Assembly: GCF_000702585.1 (NCBI RefSeq)
Contig: NZ_JNIQ01000001.1
Coordinates: forward strand, 2,361,001-2,425,000
Reading direction: 5' to 3'
Source of the DNA: Exiguobacterium aurantiacum DSM 6208
Lineage (GTDB): Bacteria > Bacillota > Bacilli > Exiguobacteriales > Exiguobacteriaceae
DNA length: 64,000 nucleotides
The notes beneath the pieces are model-generated. The model saw only the letters and a program-made list of their open reading frames with translations. It was not told the DNA's origin and searched no databases. The translations under genes were made by a program, and so were the position numbers. Shown one piece after another: positions 7,366 through 16,286 of this stretch (position 1 is its first letter; each line of letters begins with the position of its first letter).

Positions 7366-9168
7366 TTATGAGAACAAGAGCGACTCCATCTCATCGAGGA
7401 CAGACTCAAATTGATCCAACGCCGCTAGAACAGGTGCCTTCGTCGTCATATCGACACCAGCCGCTTTCAGCACTTCGATCGGATAATCGCTCGATCCCGC
7501 TTTTAAGAACTGATCGATATAACGGCGGACCGCTGGCTCCCCTTCTTCCATGATCTGCTGTGACAAGGCCGCCGATGCCGAGATGCCCGTCGCGTATTGA
7601 TACACGTAATAGTTGTAGTAGAAGTGCGGGATGCGGGCCCACTCGTAAGCGATTTCTTCATCGATAACAATCTCGTCGCCGAAGTAACGTTTGTTCAATT
7701 CCAAGTACGTCTCGTTCAAGTATTCCGGTGTGAGCGAGATCCCGTCTTGGGCCGCCCGGTGAATCATATGCTCGAACTCGGCAAACATCGTTTGACGGAA
7801 CAGCGTGCCGCGGAACGTCTCAAGCTGGTTGTTGAGCAGGTATAGACGTTCGGCCTTATCCGTACGTGTCTTTAACAAGTAGTCGTTCAAGAGCGCCTCG
7901 TTCGTCGTCGAAGCGACTTCGGCCACGAAAATCGAGTAATCTCCGTAAGGATACGGCTGTGTCGCCCGTGTGTAATGGCTATGAACCGAGTGCCCGAACT
8001 CGTGGGCGAGTGTGAACAAGTTGTTGACGTTGTCTTGCCAGTTCATCAAGATGAACGGCTGCGTGTCGTACGCGCCAGACGAGTAGGCGCCGCTGCGCTT
8101 CCCTCGCGTCTCCCGGACGTCCACCCATCGCGAGTCGAGTCCATCTTTGACGATTTGAACGTACTCGTTGCCAAGCGGGGCCAGACCGTCGACCATTAAG
8201 CGCTTCGCTTCTTCATAAGAGATTTTCATCTCTACGTCTTTGACGAGCGGTGTATACAAGTCGTACATATGCAACGCATCGACACCGAGCGCCCGTTTGC
8301 GGAGCGCGACGTAACGGTGCAACAAGTCGAGCCGCTCATTCACCGCTTCGACGAGCCCGTCGTATACCGATTCCGGGATCGCGTTATGATGAAGCGCCGC
8401 TTGGCGGGCGTTTTTAAACTTTCGGACCGTCGCGTAGAAGTTGTCTTTTTTCACACTCCCTGACAGCGTCGAGGCGAACGTGTTCAAATAGTCTTTATAC
8501 GTGCCGTACATCGCCTTGAACGCCGTCTCGCGCACGTCGCGGTGGCTTGACTCCAAAAATGTGATATAGCGGCCGTGTGTCAGTTCAACGTCTTCGCCTG
8601 CCTCGTTCTTCACTTTCGGGAATTTCAAATCGGCGTTGTTGAGCATGCCGAACGTCGAGCTCGATTGCCCGAGCACGTCTCCCGCCTGGGCGAGCAACGC
8701 TTCTTCGGCTTCCGTCAAAACGTGCGGACGCTCTTGGGCGAGCTCATCGAACGCGTGCCGGTAGACACGGAGTTCATCATGCTCGTTCATGAACGCCTCG
8801 ATCCGACTTTCCTCGATCGCGAGCAGTTCCGGTGTCATAAAGGCGAGTTGCGCCGAAATTTGGGACGCTAGCGTCCCCGCCCGATCGTTCAACGCTTGAT
8901 AATGGCTGTTTGCCGTATCCTCGTCATAACGCATATGGGCGTATGTATAGAGTTTATGCAGTTGGCGCGAGAGTTCGTCCCGCAGGCTGAGCGCGGCATA
9001 AAGCGTGTCGGCCGAGTCCCCGAGCTTCCCTTTATATTCCATGAGCGCCGGCACGTTCGCTTTGAGCGCTTCAAAATCCTGCTCCCACGCTTGATCGTCG
9101 GCATAAATCGTCTCTAAGCTCCACGTCTCTTCGACGGGCACTTGTTGTCGTGTTAGTACGTCTGACAT
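7366..9168 (-). CDS. pepF: oligoendopeptidase F
   Basis: This is a cytosolic zinc metallopeptidase of family M3 that cuts short oligopeptides, probably those imported by Opp. The 600-residue protein has the zinc motif HEFGH at 389-393, within LAHEFGHSVHSH. The start at 9168 (MSDVLTRQQ) follows AAAAGGA and matches the family; an extension to 9330 runs into coiA. Normal length, no damage. It lies just downstream of coiA on the same strand and is followed by the leftward end of the roxS unit. Confidence 0.95.
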   Translation of the reverse strand: MSDVLTRQQVPVEETWSLETIYADDQAWEQDFEALKANVPALMEYKGKLGDSADTLYAALSLRDELSRQLHKLYTYAHMRYDEDTANSHYQALNDRAGTLASQISAQLAFMTPELLAIEESRIEAFMNEHDELRVYRHAFDELAQERPHVLTEAEEALLAQAGDVLGQSSSTFGMLNNADLKFPKVKNEAGEDVELTHGRYITFLESSHRDVRETAFKAMYGTYKDYLNTFASTLSGSVKKDNFYATVRKFKNARQAALHHNAIPESVYDGLVEAVNERLDLLHRYVALRKRALGVDALHMYDLYTPLVKDVEMKISYEEAKRLMVDGLAPLGNEYVQIVKDGLDSRWVDVRETRGKRSGAYSSGAYDTQPFILMNWQDNVNNLFTLAHEFGHSVHSHYTRATQPYPYGDYSIFVAEVASTTNEALLNDYLLKTRTDKAERLYLLNNQLETFRGTLFRQTMFAEFEHMIHRAAQDGISLTPEYLNETYLELNKRYFGDEIVIDEEIAYEWARIPHFYYNYYVYQYATGISASAALSQQIMEEGEPAVRRYIDQFLKAGSSDYPIEVLKAAGVDMTTKAPVLAALDQFESVLDEMESLLFS

Positions 9169-9185
9169 ATGTCCACTTCCTTTTC

Positions 9186-10247
9186 TCAGTTTGTATACGA
9201 TTTCGCCATAAATCGCTGAAACCCTTGAAACAATCGAACATCGCTTTGCAGCGCCGCCTCGAGTGTCCTCGGCACGGGCCACTCCTTCACGTCGGGCGAC
9301 ACATCGAACACGTTCAAGAGTTGTTTCCATTGTACTTCAAACACTTCAAGAAAGTCGCTTGTCGGGGTCACGCCGAACTGGAGGCATGTCTTCTCTATGC
9401 TCCACTTCACCGAATCGTTCGGGAACGAGCGCCGATTCAAATATAAGACGACTTGAAAATCGAACGGGTGAATGTGGATTCCCCAAAGGGCCGGAAGCGG
9501 CAAATAGCAACACGTCGGCAGTAGCGAAGGCAACATCCCGAGCGGATAGAGCCGCTCGAGCACCAAACGTCGATAAACGGCGGTCGGATAAGGCGGCGTG
9601 ACGCGGCTCCTCCTGACACGTTGCGTCCAGCGGTGAGCGTCAAACCGATAATACGGCTCAAACGGGGAGGCGTTAAAATTGTCTACCGGGACCCAATTCC
9701 CTTGCCCCCTCCTAAGTGAAGTCGGACAGCCGACGAACCGGTAGAGTTGACGCCCGGCTGGAACGAAGAGCGCGTGTTTCCGTGCCAGTTCAGCCCGCAT
9801 CCACGGTGAGAAAGCTGGCACCGGATCTGGCCGCATCCCGCTCGCGAGCCAGACGACCTGAAAACCAGCACCCGTGTAATGCGCTGTCCGTTGCCAGTAC
9901 GTCTCGGCGTCGAGCGGCGAGGCCTGTACTTCGACGATGAGCGTCTCGGTGTCGTTTGACGCCACCAAATCGGCCCGTCTCCCGCCGACGGTCACTTCTT
10001 GGTCGACGGCATAACCGCGTTGTTGCAACCATTGCCTCACGTTCCATTTATCCTGTTGGTGACCCGTTGATTCTCCGCGTCCACATGAATGGACGTGAGC
10101 GAAATGAAGACGACGTTTCACCCCTTCCTTCAAGATGACACGTTCGTGACAGTCCGGGCACGAAAAAGGGGCAAGCGCTTCGATTTGCCTCCGGTTCGTG
10201 ATCCGGGTGTCCACGTACTCCCCTGTCCGACCGATCGCATATCGCAT
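9186..10247 (-). CDS. coiA: competence protein CoiA
   Basis: CoiA acts in natural transformation, where it helps recombination of incoming single strands. The 353-residue protein has an N-terminal Cys30-x2-Cys33 and His49/His51 element that looks like a small metal site. A restriction-like nuclease core follows: GGRRADLVAS (Asp93) and LIVEVQAS (Glu106, Gln108). These are the CoiA hallmarks. In B. subtilis yjbF/coiA also lies between mecA and pepF. Whether this host is competent cannot be judged from the window. Confidence 0.88.
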   Translation of the reverse strand: MRYAIGRTGEYVDTRITNRRQIEALAPFSCPDCHERVILKEGVKRRLHFAHVHSCGRGESTGHQQDKWNVRQWLQQRGYAVDQEVTVGGRRADLVASNDTETLIVEVQASPLDAETYWQRTAHYTGAGFQVVWLASGMRPDPVPAFSPWMRAELARKHALFVPAGRQLYRFVGCPTSLRRGQGNWVPVDNFNASPFEPYYRFDAHRWTQRVRRSRVTPPYPTAVYRRLVLERLYPLGMLPSLLPTCCYLPLPALWGIHIHPFDFQVVLYLNRRSFPNDSVKWSIEKTCLQFGVTPTSDFLEVFEVQWKQLLNVFDVSPDVKEWPVPRTLEAALQSDVRLFQGFQRFMAKSYTN

Positions 10248-10259
10248 GTCGCTTCCCCC

Positions 10260-11771
10260 TTATAATAATGGTGAAAACATTCGAGCCAACGACTCGACTA
10301 ACTTGATCAGAAATGGCCGTTCTGAAAAAGCGGCCAAGTCTAGTTCGTGTGACCCTTCAAAATCTTTGTACAAGTCTTGTTTCAGTTGATGGACCGAGTT
10401 CGTATTATAGAGGAGCGCGTTCACTTCAAAATTCAAGTGAAAGCTCCGAAAGTCCATGTTTGCTGTCCCGATCGTCGCGAGCCCATCGTCTACGACGATG
10501 ACTTTTGAATGCATGAACCCTTCCTCGTATAAATAGATTTTTACCCCGGCGCTGAGCAGCTCCTCATAATAGGAGCGACTCGCATAAAAGACGATCTTAT
10601 GGTCCGGATAGCTCGGCAGCACGATGCGGACGTCGATGCCAGAAAGTGATGCCGTCTTGAGCGCGCTCATGATGTCCTCATCCGGGATGAGATAAGGCGA
10701 GGAGATATAAACCGACTTCTTCGCCGCGTTGATCAAAGCGAAGTAAATCGATTTCATCGTCTCGTACGGCTCATCAGGCCCGCTCGCGACGATTTGAACG
10801 CCGCCGCTCGCGCTCCGGACCGTCTCGAGTGGCTCGAGATAGAACGGCGTGAACAGCCGTTCCCCGGTCATGTAGTACCAATCTTGTAAAAAGATGAGCT
10901 GTAGCTCTGACACTCCTTCACCTCTGACGTACAGATGCGTGTCGCGCCAAAAACCAAACTTCGAATGTTCCCCTAAATATTCATCGCCGACGTTCAGTCC
11001 TCCGGTGAACGCCTCCGTCCCGTCGATGACGACGACCTTTCTGTGGTTCCGGTAATTCGTCTTGCTCGAGACGAGCGGCAAGACGACCGGGAAGAACGCT
11101 TGCACATGGACACCCGCTTGGCGCATCTCATCAAAGAAGGAGCCACTCGTATGAATCGATCCGACCGCATCATAGAGGAATCTCACTTCGACGCCCGATC
11201 GTGCCTTGTCGATCAAGATCCGCTGAATTTCCCGAGAAATACGGTCTTCCCGAAAAATATAGTATTCGAGGTGGATATGGCGTGTCGCCCCTTTTAACGC
11301 CGGCAACAGCTTGGAGAACTTCTGTTCACCGTTCGTCAAGATTTGCGTGTACGTGTTCGACGAGACCGGCAACTGATTCAGTGACGACGTCAGATGCATG
11401 AGCTTCTCATAATCGTCATGTGTGAACATGAGGGACGGCGAGAGCGTCATCGCCTTTTGCCGGTAAGCGAGGTACGTCTCTTCGTCAAGCATCGCCTTCT
11501 CTTTGAACATACGTTTCCGGCGATAGTTTTGTCCAAACACGAAATAAGCGAACAAGCCGACGACCGGGAAACCGATCATGACGATTGCCCAAATGAGCGT
11601 CCGCTGCGGATTTCGGTTCTCGAGCAAGATGACGAGCAAAATGCTGAACGTCGTCAAAAAGACTAGAATCGAGAACAAGCCGATCACTTGCGAGCTCCAG
11701 TAATATGATAATACGGCAATGAGTCCTGCGAGCAAAATAAGGGATAAGAGTACTTGTATGCGTCGCAACAT
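10260..11771 (-). CDS. cls: cardiolipin synthase
   Basis: It condenses two phosphatidylglycerols to cardiolipin at the membrane. The protein is 503 residues, with two N-terminal membrane helices (about 5-55) and two phospholipase D (HKD) motifs: HRKVVVIDG at His243 and HSKVIVVDD at His421. The ATG at 11771 is chosen because GAGG lies 12 bases before it, and because the upstream ATG at 11798 sits on top of a TATAAT promoter element. It precedes coiA by 12 bases, so the pair is likely co-transcribed, unlike B. subtilis. Confidence 0.93.
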   Translation of the reverse strand: MLRRIQVLLSLILLAGLIAVLSYYWSSQVIGLFSILVFLTTFSILLVILLENRNPQRTLIWAIVMIGFPVVGLFAYFVFGQNYRRKRMFKEKAMLDEETYLAYRQKAMTLSPSLMFTHDDYEKLMHLTSSLNQLPVSSNTYTQILTNGEQKFSKLLPALKGATRHIHLEYYIFREDRISREIQRILIDKARSGVEVRFLYDAVGSIHTSGSFFDEMRQAGVHVQAFFPVVLPLVSSKTNYRNHRKVVVIDGTEAFTGGLNVGDEYLGEHSKFGFWRDTHLYVRGEGVSELQLIFLQDWYYMTGERLFTPFYLEPLETVRSASGGVQIVASGPDEPYETMKSIYFALINAAKKSVYISSPYLIPDEDIMSALKTASLSGIDVRIVLPSYPDHKIVFYASRSYYEELLSAGVKIYLYEEGFMHSKVIVVDDGLATIGTANMDFRSFHLNFEVNALLYNTNSVHQLKQDLYKDFEGSHELDLAAFSERPFLIKLVESLARMFSPLL

Positions 11772-11854
11772 ATTATAAGCTGACCTCGTTTCTGTCATGT
11801 ATTATCATTAATTATACAACGTAACGTCATTATTTAGAGGGGAGCGGAAGAAAT

Positions 11855-12577
11855 ATGGGTACTTTTCTCATTACCGGGGCGACGAGCGGCATCGGACGTG
11901 CCGTCGCCTTGCGTTTAGCGGAGGACGGCCATGACGTGTTCGGCGTCGGACGGGACGAGGCACGAGGCGAAGAAATCGAGGACGCCTCTCCTCGCATCAC
12001 GTTTTTAAAATGTGATTTATCCGAACCAGATGAAGTCGAGGCGCTGATGGATGGTTTGAAGGACCAAAACATCACGCTAGACGGCTTGTTCAACAACGCC
12101 GCCACGTTCGGCCGCCCCGGGACACCGGAACGACTACCGGCGTCTGCGTTTGACGAGGTGTTCGACTTGAACGTGAAAGCGACGAACCGGCTCATTCAAC
12201 GCGCCCTGCCGCTCTGCGCGACCGGGGCGAGTGTCGTCAACAACGCCGCTATCGTCGGTCACGTCAAATTCCCACCGATGCTCGGTCCATACGCTGCCTC
12301 CAAAGCGGCCGTCATCGCTTTGACGAAGACGTTCGCCCATCGGTTGAAAGGAAAAGTACGCTTCAACGCCCTCTGTTTCGGTCCCGTCGACACGCCGCTC
12401 AGTCATAAGCTGTACGGCGGAGAGGCGAAATTTCACGAAGCGATGACCCATCATTTCCGGGGCAATGCCGCCAAGCCGGAAGAAGTGGCCCCAGTCGTCA
12501 CGTTCTTGTTGACCGCCGGGTCGAGCTATTTGAACGGTCAAGCCATCACGATCGACGGAGGGTATAGTCTTTCGTAA
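11855..12577 (+). CDS. SDR-family oxidoreductase of unknown substrate
   Basis: A 240-residue classical short-chain dehydrogenase. The NAD(P) motif is TGATSGIG near residue 7, the NNAA stretch is present twice, and the catalytic YAASK follows LGP. The C-terminus GQAITIDGGYSLS is typical. GGGGAG precedes the ATG. It stands alone, divergent from cls and convergent with the DUF2254 gene. I cannot assign a substrate. Confidence 0.85.
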   Translation: MGTFLITGATSGIGRAVALRLAEDGHDVFGVGRDEARGEEIEDASPRITFLKCDLSEPDEVEALMDGLKDQNITLDGLFNNAATFGRPGTPERLPASAFDEVFDLNVKATNRLIQRALPLCATGASVVNNAAIVGHVKFPPMLGPYAASKAAVIALTKTFAHRLKGKVRFNALCFGPVDTPLSHKLYGGEAKFHEAMTHHFRGNAAKPEEVAPVVTFLLTAGSSYLNGQAITIDGGYSLS

Positions 12578-12580
12578 CAC

Positions 12581-12612
12581 AAACAAGCAGGCGAGCGCTC
12601 GCCTGCTTGTTT
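12581..12612. terminator. bidirectional terminator, perfect 16-bp palindrome arms
   Basis: AAACAAGCAGGCGAGC is followed directly by its exact reverse complement. It serves the SDR gene and the convergent DUF2254 gene. Confidence 0.85.
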
Positions 12613-13844
12613 CATGCGTTTACTTTTCTGGAGCGCATGAGCTGATTTTGCAAATACGCGCGTTCTCGTTCGTGCATATCGTCCCAGTCGATCACGTCCT
12701 CGAAATAGTCGATGATTCCTTCGAACGCTTGAAATGAGGACGGATGGGCTTCGAGACGGGCGATGCGAATCGCTTCGAATACGGAGGCCATGACGAACAT
12801 GTCGTGACTCGCATACGTCTTGACGGGGGCGAACGCTTGGAACAACGTGGCGTCAAGCGGTTTACGCTTTGCATGCCAATCGCTCTTCCCGTTCGAGAAG
12901 ACGAAATCGCCTTCTGGCATCCGGCTGAGCTCGCGTAAAATGTCCCCGATGTAATGGATGGCATGGATGGCCGTATTCGGGTCATTGATGCCTGGCGAGA
13001 CGCCTTTTAACGCGATCTCACTCAGCTTCTCGATAACGAACGCCGGATCTTGGATGGACGAACGGACTTCTCCGATTTGAAACAGTTCCACGTCATCTGC
13101 TTCCCCACCGACCCAATACCCGAGTAAATCTCCTTTCGCGACGAAGTCCCCGACCGCGACGACCGACTCAAAGCTAGTCGGCCGGTCTTCTTGTTTCTCA
13201 CTCGCAAACAGTTGGATGTAACCGGTCCGCGAGGCGTAGACGGCCTGCCCTTCGAACGCATGGACCGAACGCGTCGGTACGATGCTCACCTCGTCACGCT
13301 CGACCGCCTCTCGCTGGCTCTTGATGACAGCGAGCGCTTCTCGATGCAGCGCTGACAACAACCGCTCCGCTTGAATCGAGACGCTGATCGTCTGGATGAA
13401 CTTGACGAACGCCCAAATCGAACCGATGACGAGGAGAACGCTCACGCCCGAGGCGAGCACCGCGTCATCATCGGCCGTCCGGATCAAGAACAAGTTCGAG
13501 ATGCCATAGACGGTCGTCATGATGAACAGGCCGAGCGTATGCTTCGCGGCAGCGTTCGTCAAAAAATTGTTTACCGTCCGGGGCGAGAACTGGGACGAGT
13601 ATGTCGTCAAGACGACAAGAATCGTCGAAAAACTGAACGTCATCATCGTCATCAAACTCGTGAACGACGAGGACAGCACGTTCGCTGCCGAGTCTTTCTC
13701 TAAGTACAGCACTTCCGGTAAGATTTCACGGAAGAACCCTCCAAAATATTGCGTCAAAAACGTCAACACGATCCCGCCGAACCCGTATAAGAACGGGACG
13801 AACCAAGCACTGTCTGACAACATCAAATGAATCCGCTTCAGCAT
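12612..13844 (-). CDS. DUF2254-family membrane protein
   Basis: The 410-residue protein has four predicted membrane segments in the first 150 residues and a soluble C-terminal half. The start MLKRIHLMLSDSAWFVPFLY and the segment FFREILPEVLYL match the DUF2254 family. Its function is unknown. GAGGTG lies upstream of the ATG. It lies between the SDR and mecA, an insertion relative to B. subtilis. Confidence 0.8.
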   Translation of the reverse strand: MLKRIHLMLSDSAWFVPFLYGFGGIVLTFLTQYFGGFFREILPEVLYLEKDSAANVLSSSFTSLMTMMTFSFSTILVVLTTYSSQFSPRTVNNFLTNAAAKHTLGLFIMTTVYGISNLFLIRTADDDAVLASGVSVLLVIGSIWAFVKFIQTISVSIQAERLLSALHREALAVIKSQREAVERDEVSIVPTRSVHAFEGQAVYASRTGYIQLFASEKQEDRPTSFESVVAVGDFVAKGDLLGYWVGGEADDVELFQIGEVRSSIQDPAFVIEKLSEIALKGVSPGINDPNTAIHAIHYIGDILRELSRMPEGDFVFSNGKSDWHAKRKPLDATLFQAFAPVKTYASHDMFVMASVFEAIRIARLEAHPSSFQAFEGIIDYFEDVIDWDDMHERERAYLQNQLMRSRKVNA

Positions 13845-13876
13845 GAAGTCACCTCTTCGTTATGTATCAAAATGGT

Positions 13877-13910
13877 AAAAAAACCGCCTGTCCACTTGAA
13901 CAGGCGATTT
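13877..13910 (-). terminator. terminator of mecA
   Basis: CGCCTGT and ACAGGCG arms with an inner imperfect stem, followed leftwards by seven T after GG. Confidence 0.85.
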
Positions 13911-13914
13911 GAGT

Positions 13915-14571
13915 TTAAAAATAGTGACGTACTTTCGCGAATACATCTCCGTCGAGAATGAGTTTGCCGTACTCCTCAAGCATAGCGAGGGTTTGCGTAC
14001 TGAACGACAAGTATTCCGCGAGCAGGCTGAGGACGTTCTCTTCCTCTTCCGGCTCCATCTCGTCCGGGAAATCGACCCACAAATAGTAGCGATTTTCGTA
14101 ATGGAATAGTTTCAACGTAACGTTGTTCAACGTATCACCGGCCCGTTTGCTGAGAGCGATGATCGATTCGAAATCATCGGTGTCCATCGCGAGCGGAGCC
14201 CACGCCTCCGGCTCGGCTTCAAGTTCATCAAGTTCACTCAATTGATCTAAGACGTTTTGTTGTTCCCGTGCGTCATCGATTGCCGAGCGCAAGAGTGAGC
14301 CGAGCTCTGAATCATCTTCCGCGTCGATCACGTTCTTGGCGATCGTGACGGTCACTTCGAGTCCTTTTTCAAAAGCTTGTACTTGTATCCATAGTGGACC
14401 ATCAAACGAGATGTCTTCCCGCTCATGCGCCTCGTCCATCATTTGCCAGAACAGCTGCTCACCACGTTCACGGTTGTACCAGATTTCATCCCGGGCGAAA
14501 CCGCGTTTCTCGATATCGACATAGGTGATGAAAAATTTGACGGTGTTGTCATTGATGCGCTCAATTTTCAC
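13915..14571 (-). CDS. mecA: MecA, ClpC adaptor
   Basis: MecA recruits substrates such as ComK to ClpCP and also activates ClpC assembly. The 218-residue protein has the N-terminal substrate part (IERINDNTVKFFITYVDIEKRGF, EIWYNRERGEQLFW), an acidic linker, and the C-terminal ClpC-binding part. Homologues begin with M-x-IERIN, so the GTG at 14571 is the start; it has GGGAG nine bases upstream. The ATG at 14592 would add seven unmatched residues. The gene has its own promoter and terminator. Confidence 0.93.
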   Translation of the reverse strand: MKIERINDNTVKFFITYVDIEKRGFARDEIWYNRERGEQLFWQMMDEAHEREDISFDGPLWIQVQAFEKGLEVTVTIAKNVIDAEDDSELGSLLRSAIDDAREQQNVLDQLSELDELEAEPEAWAPLAMDTDDFESIIALSKRAGDTLNNVTLKLFHYENRYYLWVDFPDEMEPEEEENVLSLLAEYLSFSTQTLAMLEEYGKLILDGDVFAKVRHYF

Positions 14572-14640
14572 GATTGTCCACTCCCTTCTCACCTCACTCC
14601 TACTACGACCCTTAAGGAGGAGAGGGGAAATTGTCTTGTT

Positions 14641-14669
14641 ATCATAGTACCCTCTTATACATGTGTCAA
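14641..14669 (-). promoter_or_regulatory. sigma-A promoter of mecA
   Basis: Read leftwards: TTGACA at 14669-14664, 17 bases, TATGAT at 14646-14641. The leader to the GTG start is about 65 bases. Confidence 0.8.
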
Positions 14670-14718
14670 TCTTCAGATGATGGGGTTGTTACCCCTATTT
14701 TATCGGAAAAACGAGATA

Positions 14719-14750
14719 ATAAAAAGCACACTGCTTAGACAGCGTGCTTT
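14719..14750 (-). terminator. terminator of spx
   Basis: AAGCAC-G-CTG and CAG-T-GTGCTT pair around six bases, followed leftwards by TTTTTA. It lies just past the spx stop. Confidence 0.8.
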
Positions 14751-14751
14751 C

Positions 14752-15150
14752 TCATTCGTTGACAAGCCGTTGCGCTTCTTGTAGTTGGAACGTCCGAACT
14801 TTTCGCGGCAAGAATCGACGAATCTCATCTTCGTTGTACCCGACTTGGAGACGTTTTTCATCGATCAAAATCGGACGTCGTAACAGTCCAGGATATTCTT
14901 GAATCAAATCGTAAAGTTGCTGGAGCGAGAGCGCATCGACAGAAACATCAATTTTCGAGAAAACTTTTGAACGGGTCGAAATGATTTCATCGGTCCCGTC
15001 TTCTGTCATACGTAATATTTGTTTAATCTCATTGAGTGAGAGCGGCTCTGAAAATATATTCCGTTCCGTAAATGGGATATCATGTTCTTCGAGCCAAGCC
15101 CGTGCTTTGCGACACGATGTGCAGCTCGGGGACGTATATAATGTGACCAT
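14752..15150 (-). CDS. spx: Spx transcriptional regulator
   Basis: Spx binds the RNA polymerase alpha C-terminal domain and switches on thiol-stress genes. The 132-residue protein belongs to the ArsC/Spx family. The redox switch Cys10-x2-Cys13 is intact (SCTSC), and the [26 protein letters not shown] tail region is conserved. The start at 15150 ([10 protein letters not shown]) follows GGGAGG; a longer frame to 15258 covers the promoter. Spx levels should be set by SpxH, encoded 8 kb away in the same cluster. Confidence 0.95.
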   Translation of the reverse strand: MVTLYTSPSCTSCRKARAWLEEHDIPFTERNIFSEPLSLNEIKQILRMTEDGTDEIISTRSKVFSKIDVSVDALSLQQLYDLIQEYPGLLRRPILIDEKRLQVGYNEDEIRRFLPRKVRTFQLQEAQRLVNE

Positions 15151-15229
15151 GTTCGTTCCTCCCTGATCAAATGTTCGTACTTTTTTTAAGTGACTCTTTT
15201 TGTATACCCAAAAACTCGTCCACTTAATT

Positions 15230-15258
15230 ATAATAATTCTTATTAATTGAAACATCAA
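15230..15258 (-). promoter_or_regulatory. likely promoter of spx
   Basis: Read leftwards: TTGATG at 15258-15253, 17 bases, TATTAT at 15235-15230. The area is A/T-rich. Confidence 0.5.
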
Positions 15259-15290
15259 TGATATTCTTTCTCATTGAGGTAAGAAAAGAG

Positions 15291-15311
15291 GACGCATCCG
15301 CACGGATGCGA
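15291..15311 (-). terminator. terminator of the 45-residue gene
   Basis: CGCATCCG and CGGATGCG pair around two bases; leftwards the stem is followed by TCCTCTTTTC. The T-run is weak. Confidence 0.6.
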
Positions 15312-15321
15312 CCTTGATCGA

Positions 15322-15459
15322 CTAGGAAGCTGGTATTCGAGAAACCGGTTGTGACACCGTTTCTTTACCAGGCTTCACTTGTAAGTCTTTCAACTTTTTC
15401 TTGAGCACTTCCTTCAACAATTTCTTTTTCTGTTGCAACACTTTGTCACGCTCTTTCAT
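15322..15459 (-). CDS. small Lys-rich hypothetical protein, 45 residues
   Basis: I do not recognise it. The frame opens MKERDKVLQQKKKLLKEVLK, continues KKLKDLQ, and ends in a Pro/Ser-rich tail. The first 27 residues should form a charged amphipathic helix with leucines at i/i+4 spacing, followed by a flexible end. A plausible ribosome site (GGTGAGAG) precedes the ATG and a hairpin follows the stop, so it looks like a real single gene between spx and the HD gene. There is no cysteine and no signal peptide. Confidence 0.5.
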   Translation of the reverse strand: MKERDKVLQQKKKLLKEVLKKKLKDLQVKPGKETVSQPVSRIPAS

Positions 15460-15680
15460 GGTCTCTCACCCCCACTGCCTTAAGCAACAGCCCGACCATT
15501 ACTGAATCTGAAAATCTTGAACTTACACTAAATCTACAATTAAATTATAGCATATCCGCTTGAAAAATGTTGCACATTCTTCAATATTTTCATCATTTCC
15601 CACGTTACAAATTTGCATTTCTTTACCGATTCCCGTATAGTTAATAGAAATAACCTTTGAAATCACCAAGGAGGAGAGCG

Positions 15681-16214
15681 ATGATGAGAATCACTTTAGA
15701 AACGATTATGCAGCACCCGGTCACCCAGAAATATTTGACACGATCCGGCTTAAAACACGCCGTCGACGTCTGCGAGCGCGCTCTCGAATTGGCGACGCGA
15801 CGAGGTCTCGACACAGACTTGGCGACGAAGGCCGCCTTGCTCCACGACATCGGCCATTATGAGTGGTATACCGAAGGCAAGTGGAACTATGACTTGTATC
15901 GTCAAAATGATATTCATGCGATCAAAGGGGCCGAACGGGCCCACAAACTGTTAATCCGACTCGGGGAAGACCCGGCCCGGGCGAAAGAAATCTCTGTTAT
16001 GATTTTACTTCATACAGACTCCTATTTGCCGCCTAGCCGGATTCAGCGCACCCCACTCCAGCAACTCATCCATGACGCCGACACGTTCGTCGAACAGCCC
16101 GGCGGATTGCACCACTATGAGACGATGGACATCGAGGATGCGCTCGCCCGCGTCCGTATCATCGATTCGATCGTCGACCGGCTCTCGAACTTGCCGCGCA
16201 TCTCGAACGCCTGA
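15681..16214 (+). CDS. HD-domain hydrolase
   Basis: The 177-residue protein has an HD metal site (LLHDIGHYEW, His55-Asp56), preceded by a helical histidine region LKHAVDVCERALELA. HD proteins are metal-dependent phosphohydrolases acting on nucleotides or cyclic dinucleotides. This one has no partner domain, so no substrate is proposed. GGAGG lies six bases before the first of two adjacent ATG codons. A terminator follows. Confidence 0.75.
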   Translation: MMRITLETIMQHPVTQKYLTRSGLKHAVDVCERALELATRRGLDTDLATKAALLHDIGHYEWYTEGKWNYDLYRQNDIHAIKGAERAHKLLIRLGEDPARAKEISVMILLHTDSYLPPSRIQRTPLQQLIHDADTFVEQPGGLHHYETMDIEDALARVRIIDSIVDRLSNLPRISNA

Positions 16215-16245
16215 CACCTCGGAAGTTTCCGAAGGTGTTTTTTTT
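16214..16245 (+). terminator. terminator of the HD gene
   Basis: ACACCTCGGAA and TTCCGAAGGTGT pair with one mismatch, followed by eight T. Confidence 0.8.
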
Positions 16246-16249
16246 GCGC

Positions 16250-16279
16250 AAAAAAACCCTGAATCATGAGATTCAGGGT
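16250..16279 (-). terminator. terminator of the opp operon
   Basis: ACCCTGAATC and GATTCAGGGT pair around four bases; leftwards seven T follow. It is a strong end to oppBCDF. Confidence 0.9.
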
Positions 16280-16286
16280 AAACGCG

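Noticed and set aside
9263-9601. 112-codon frame antisense to coiA
   Set aside because: Ser/Arg-rich shadow with no initiation signal; coiA is intact.
15225-15250. PerR/Fur-like A/T palindrome upstream of spx
   Set aside because: The match to TTATAAT-n-ATTATAA is poor and the region is simply A/T-rich around the -10.
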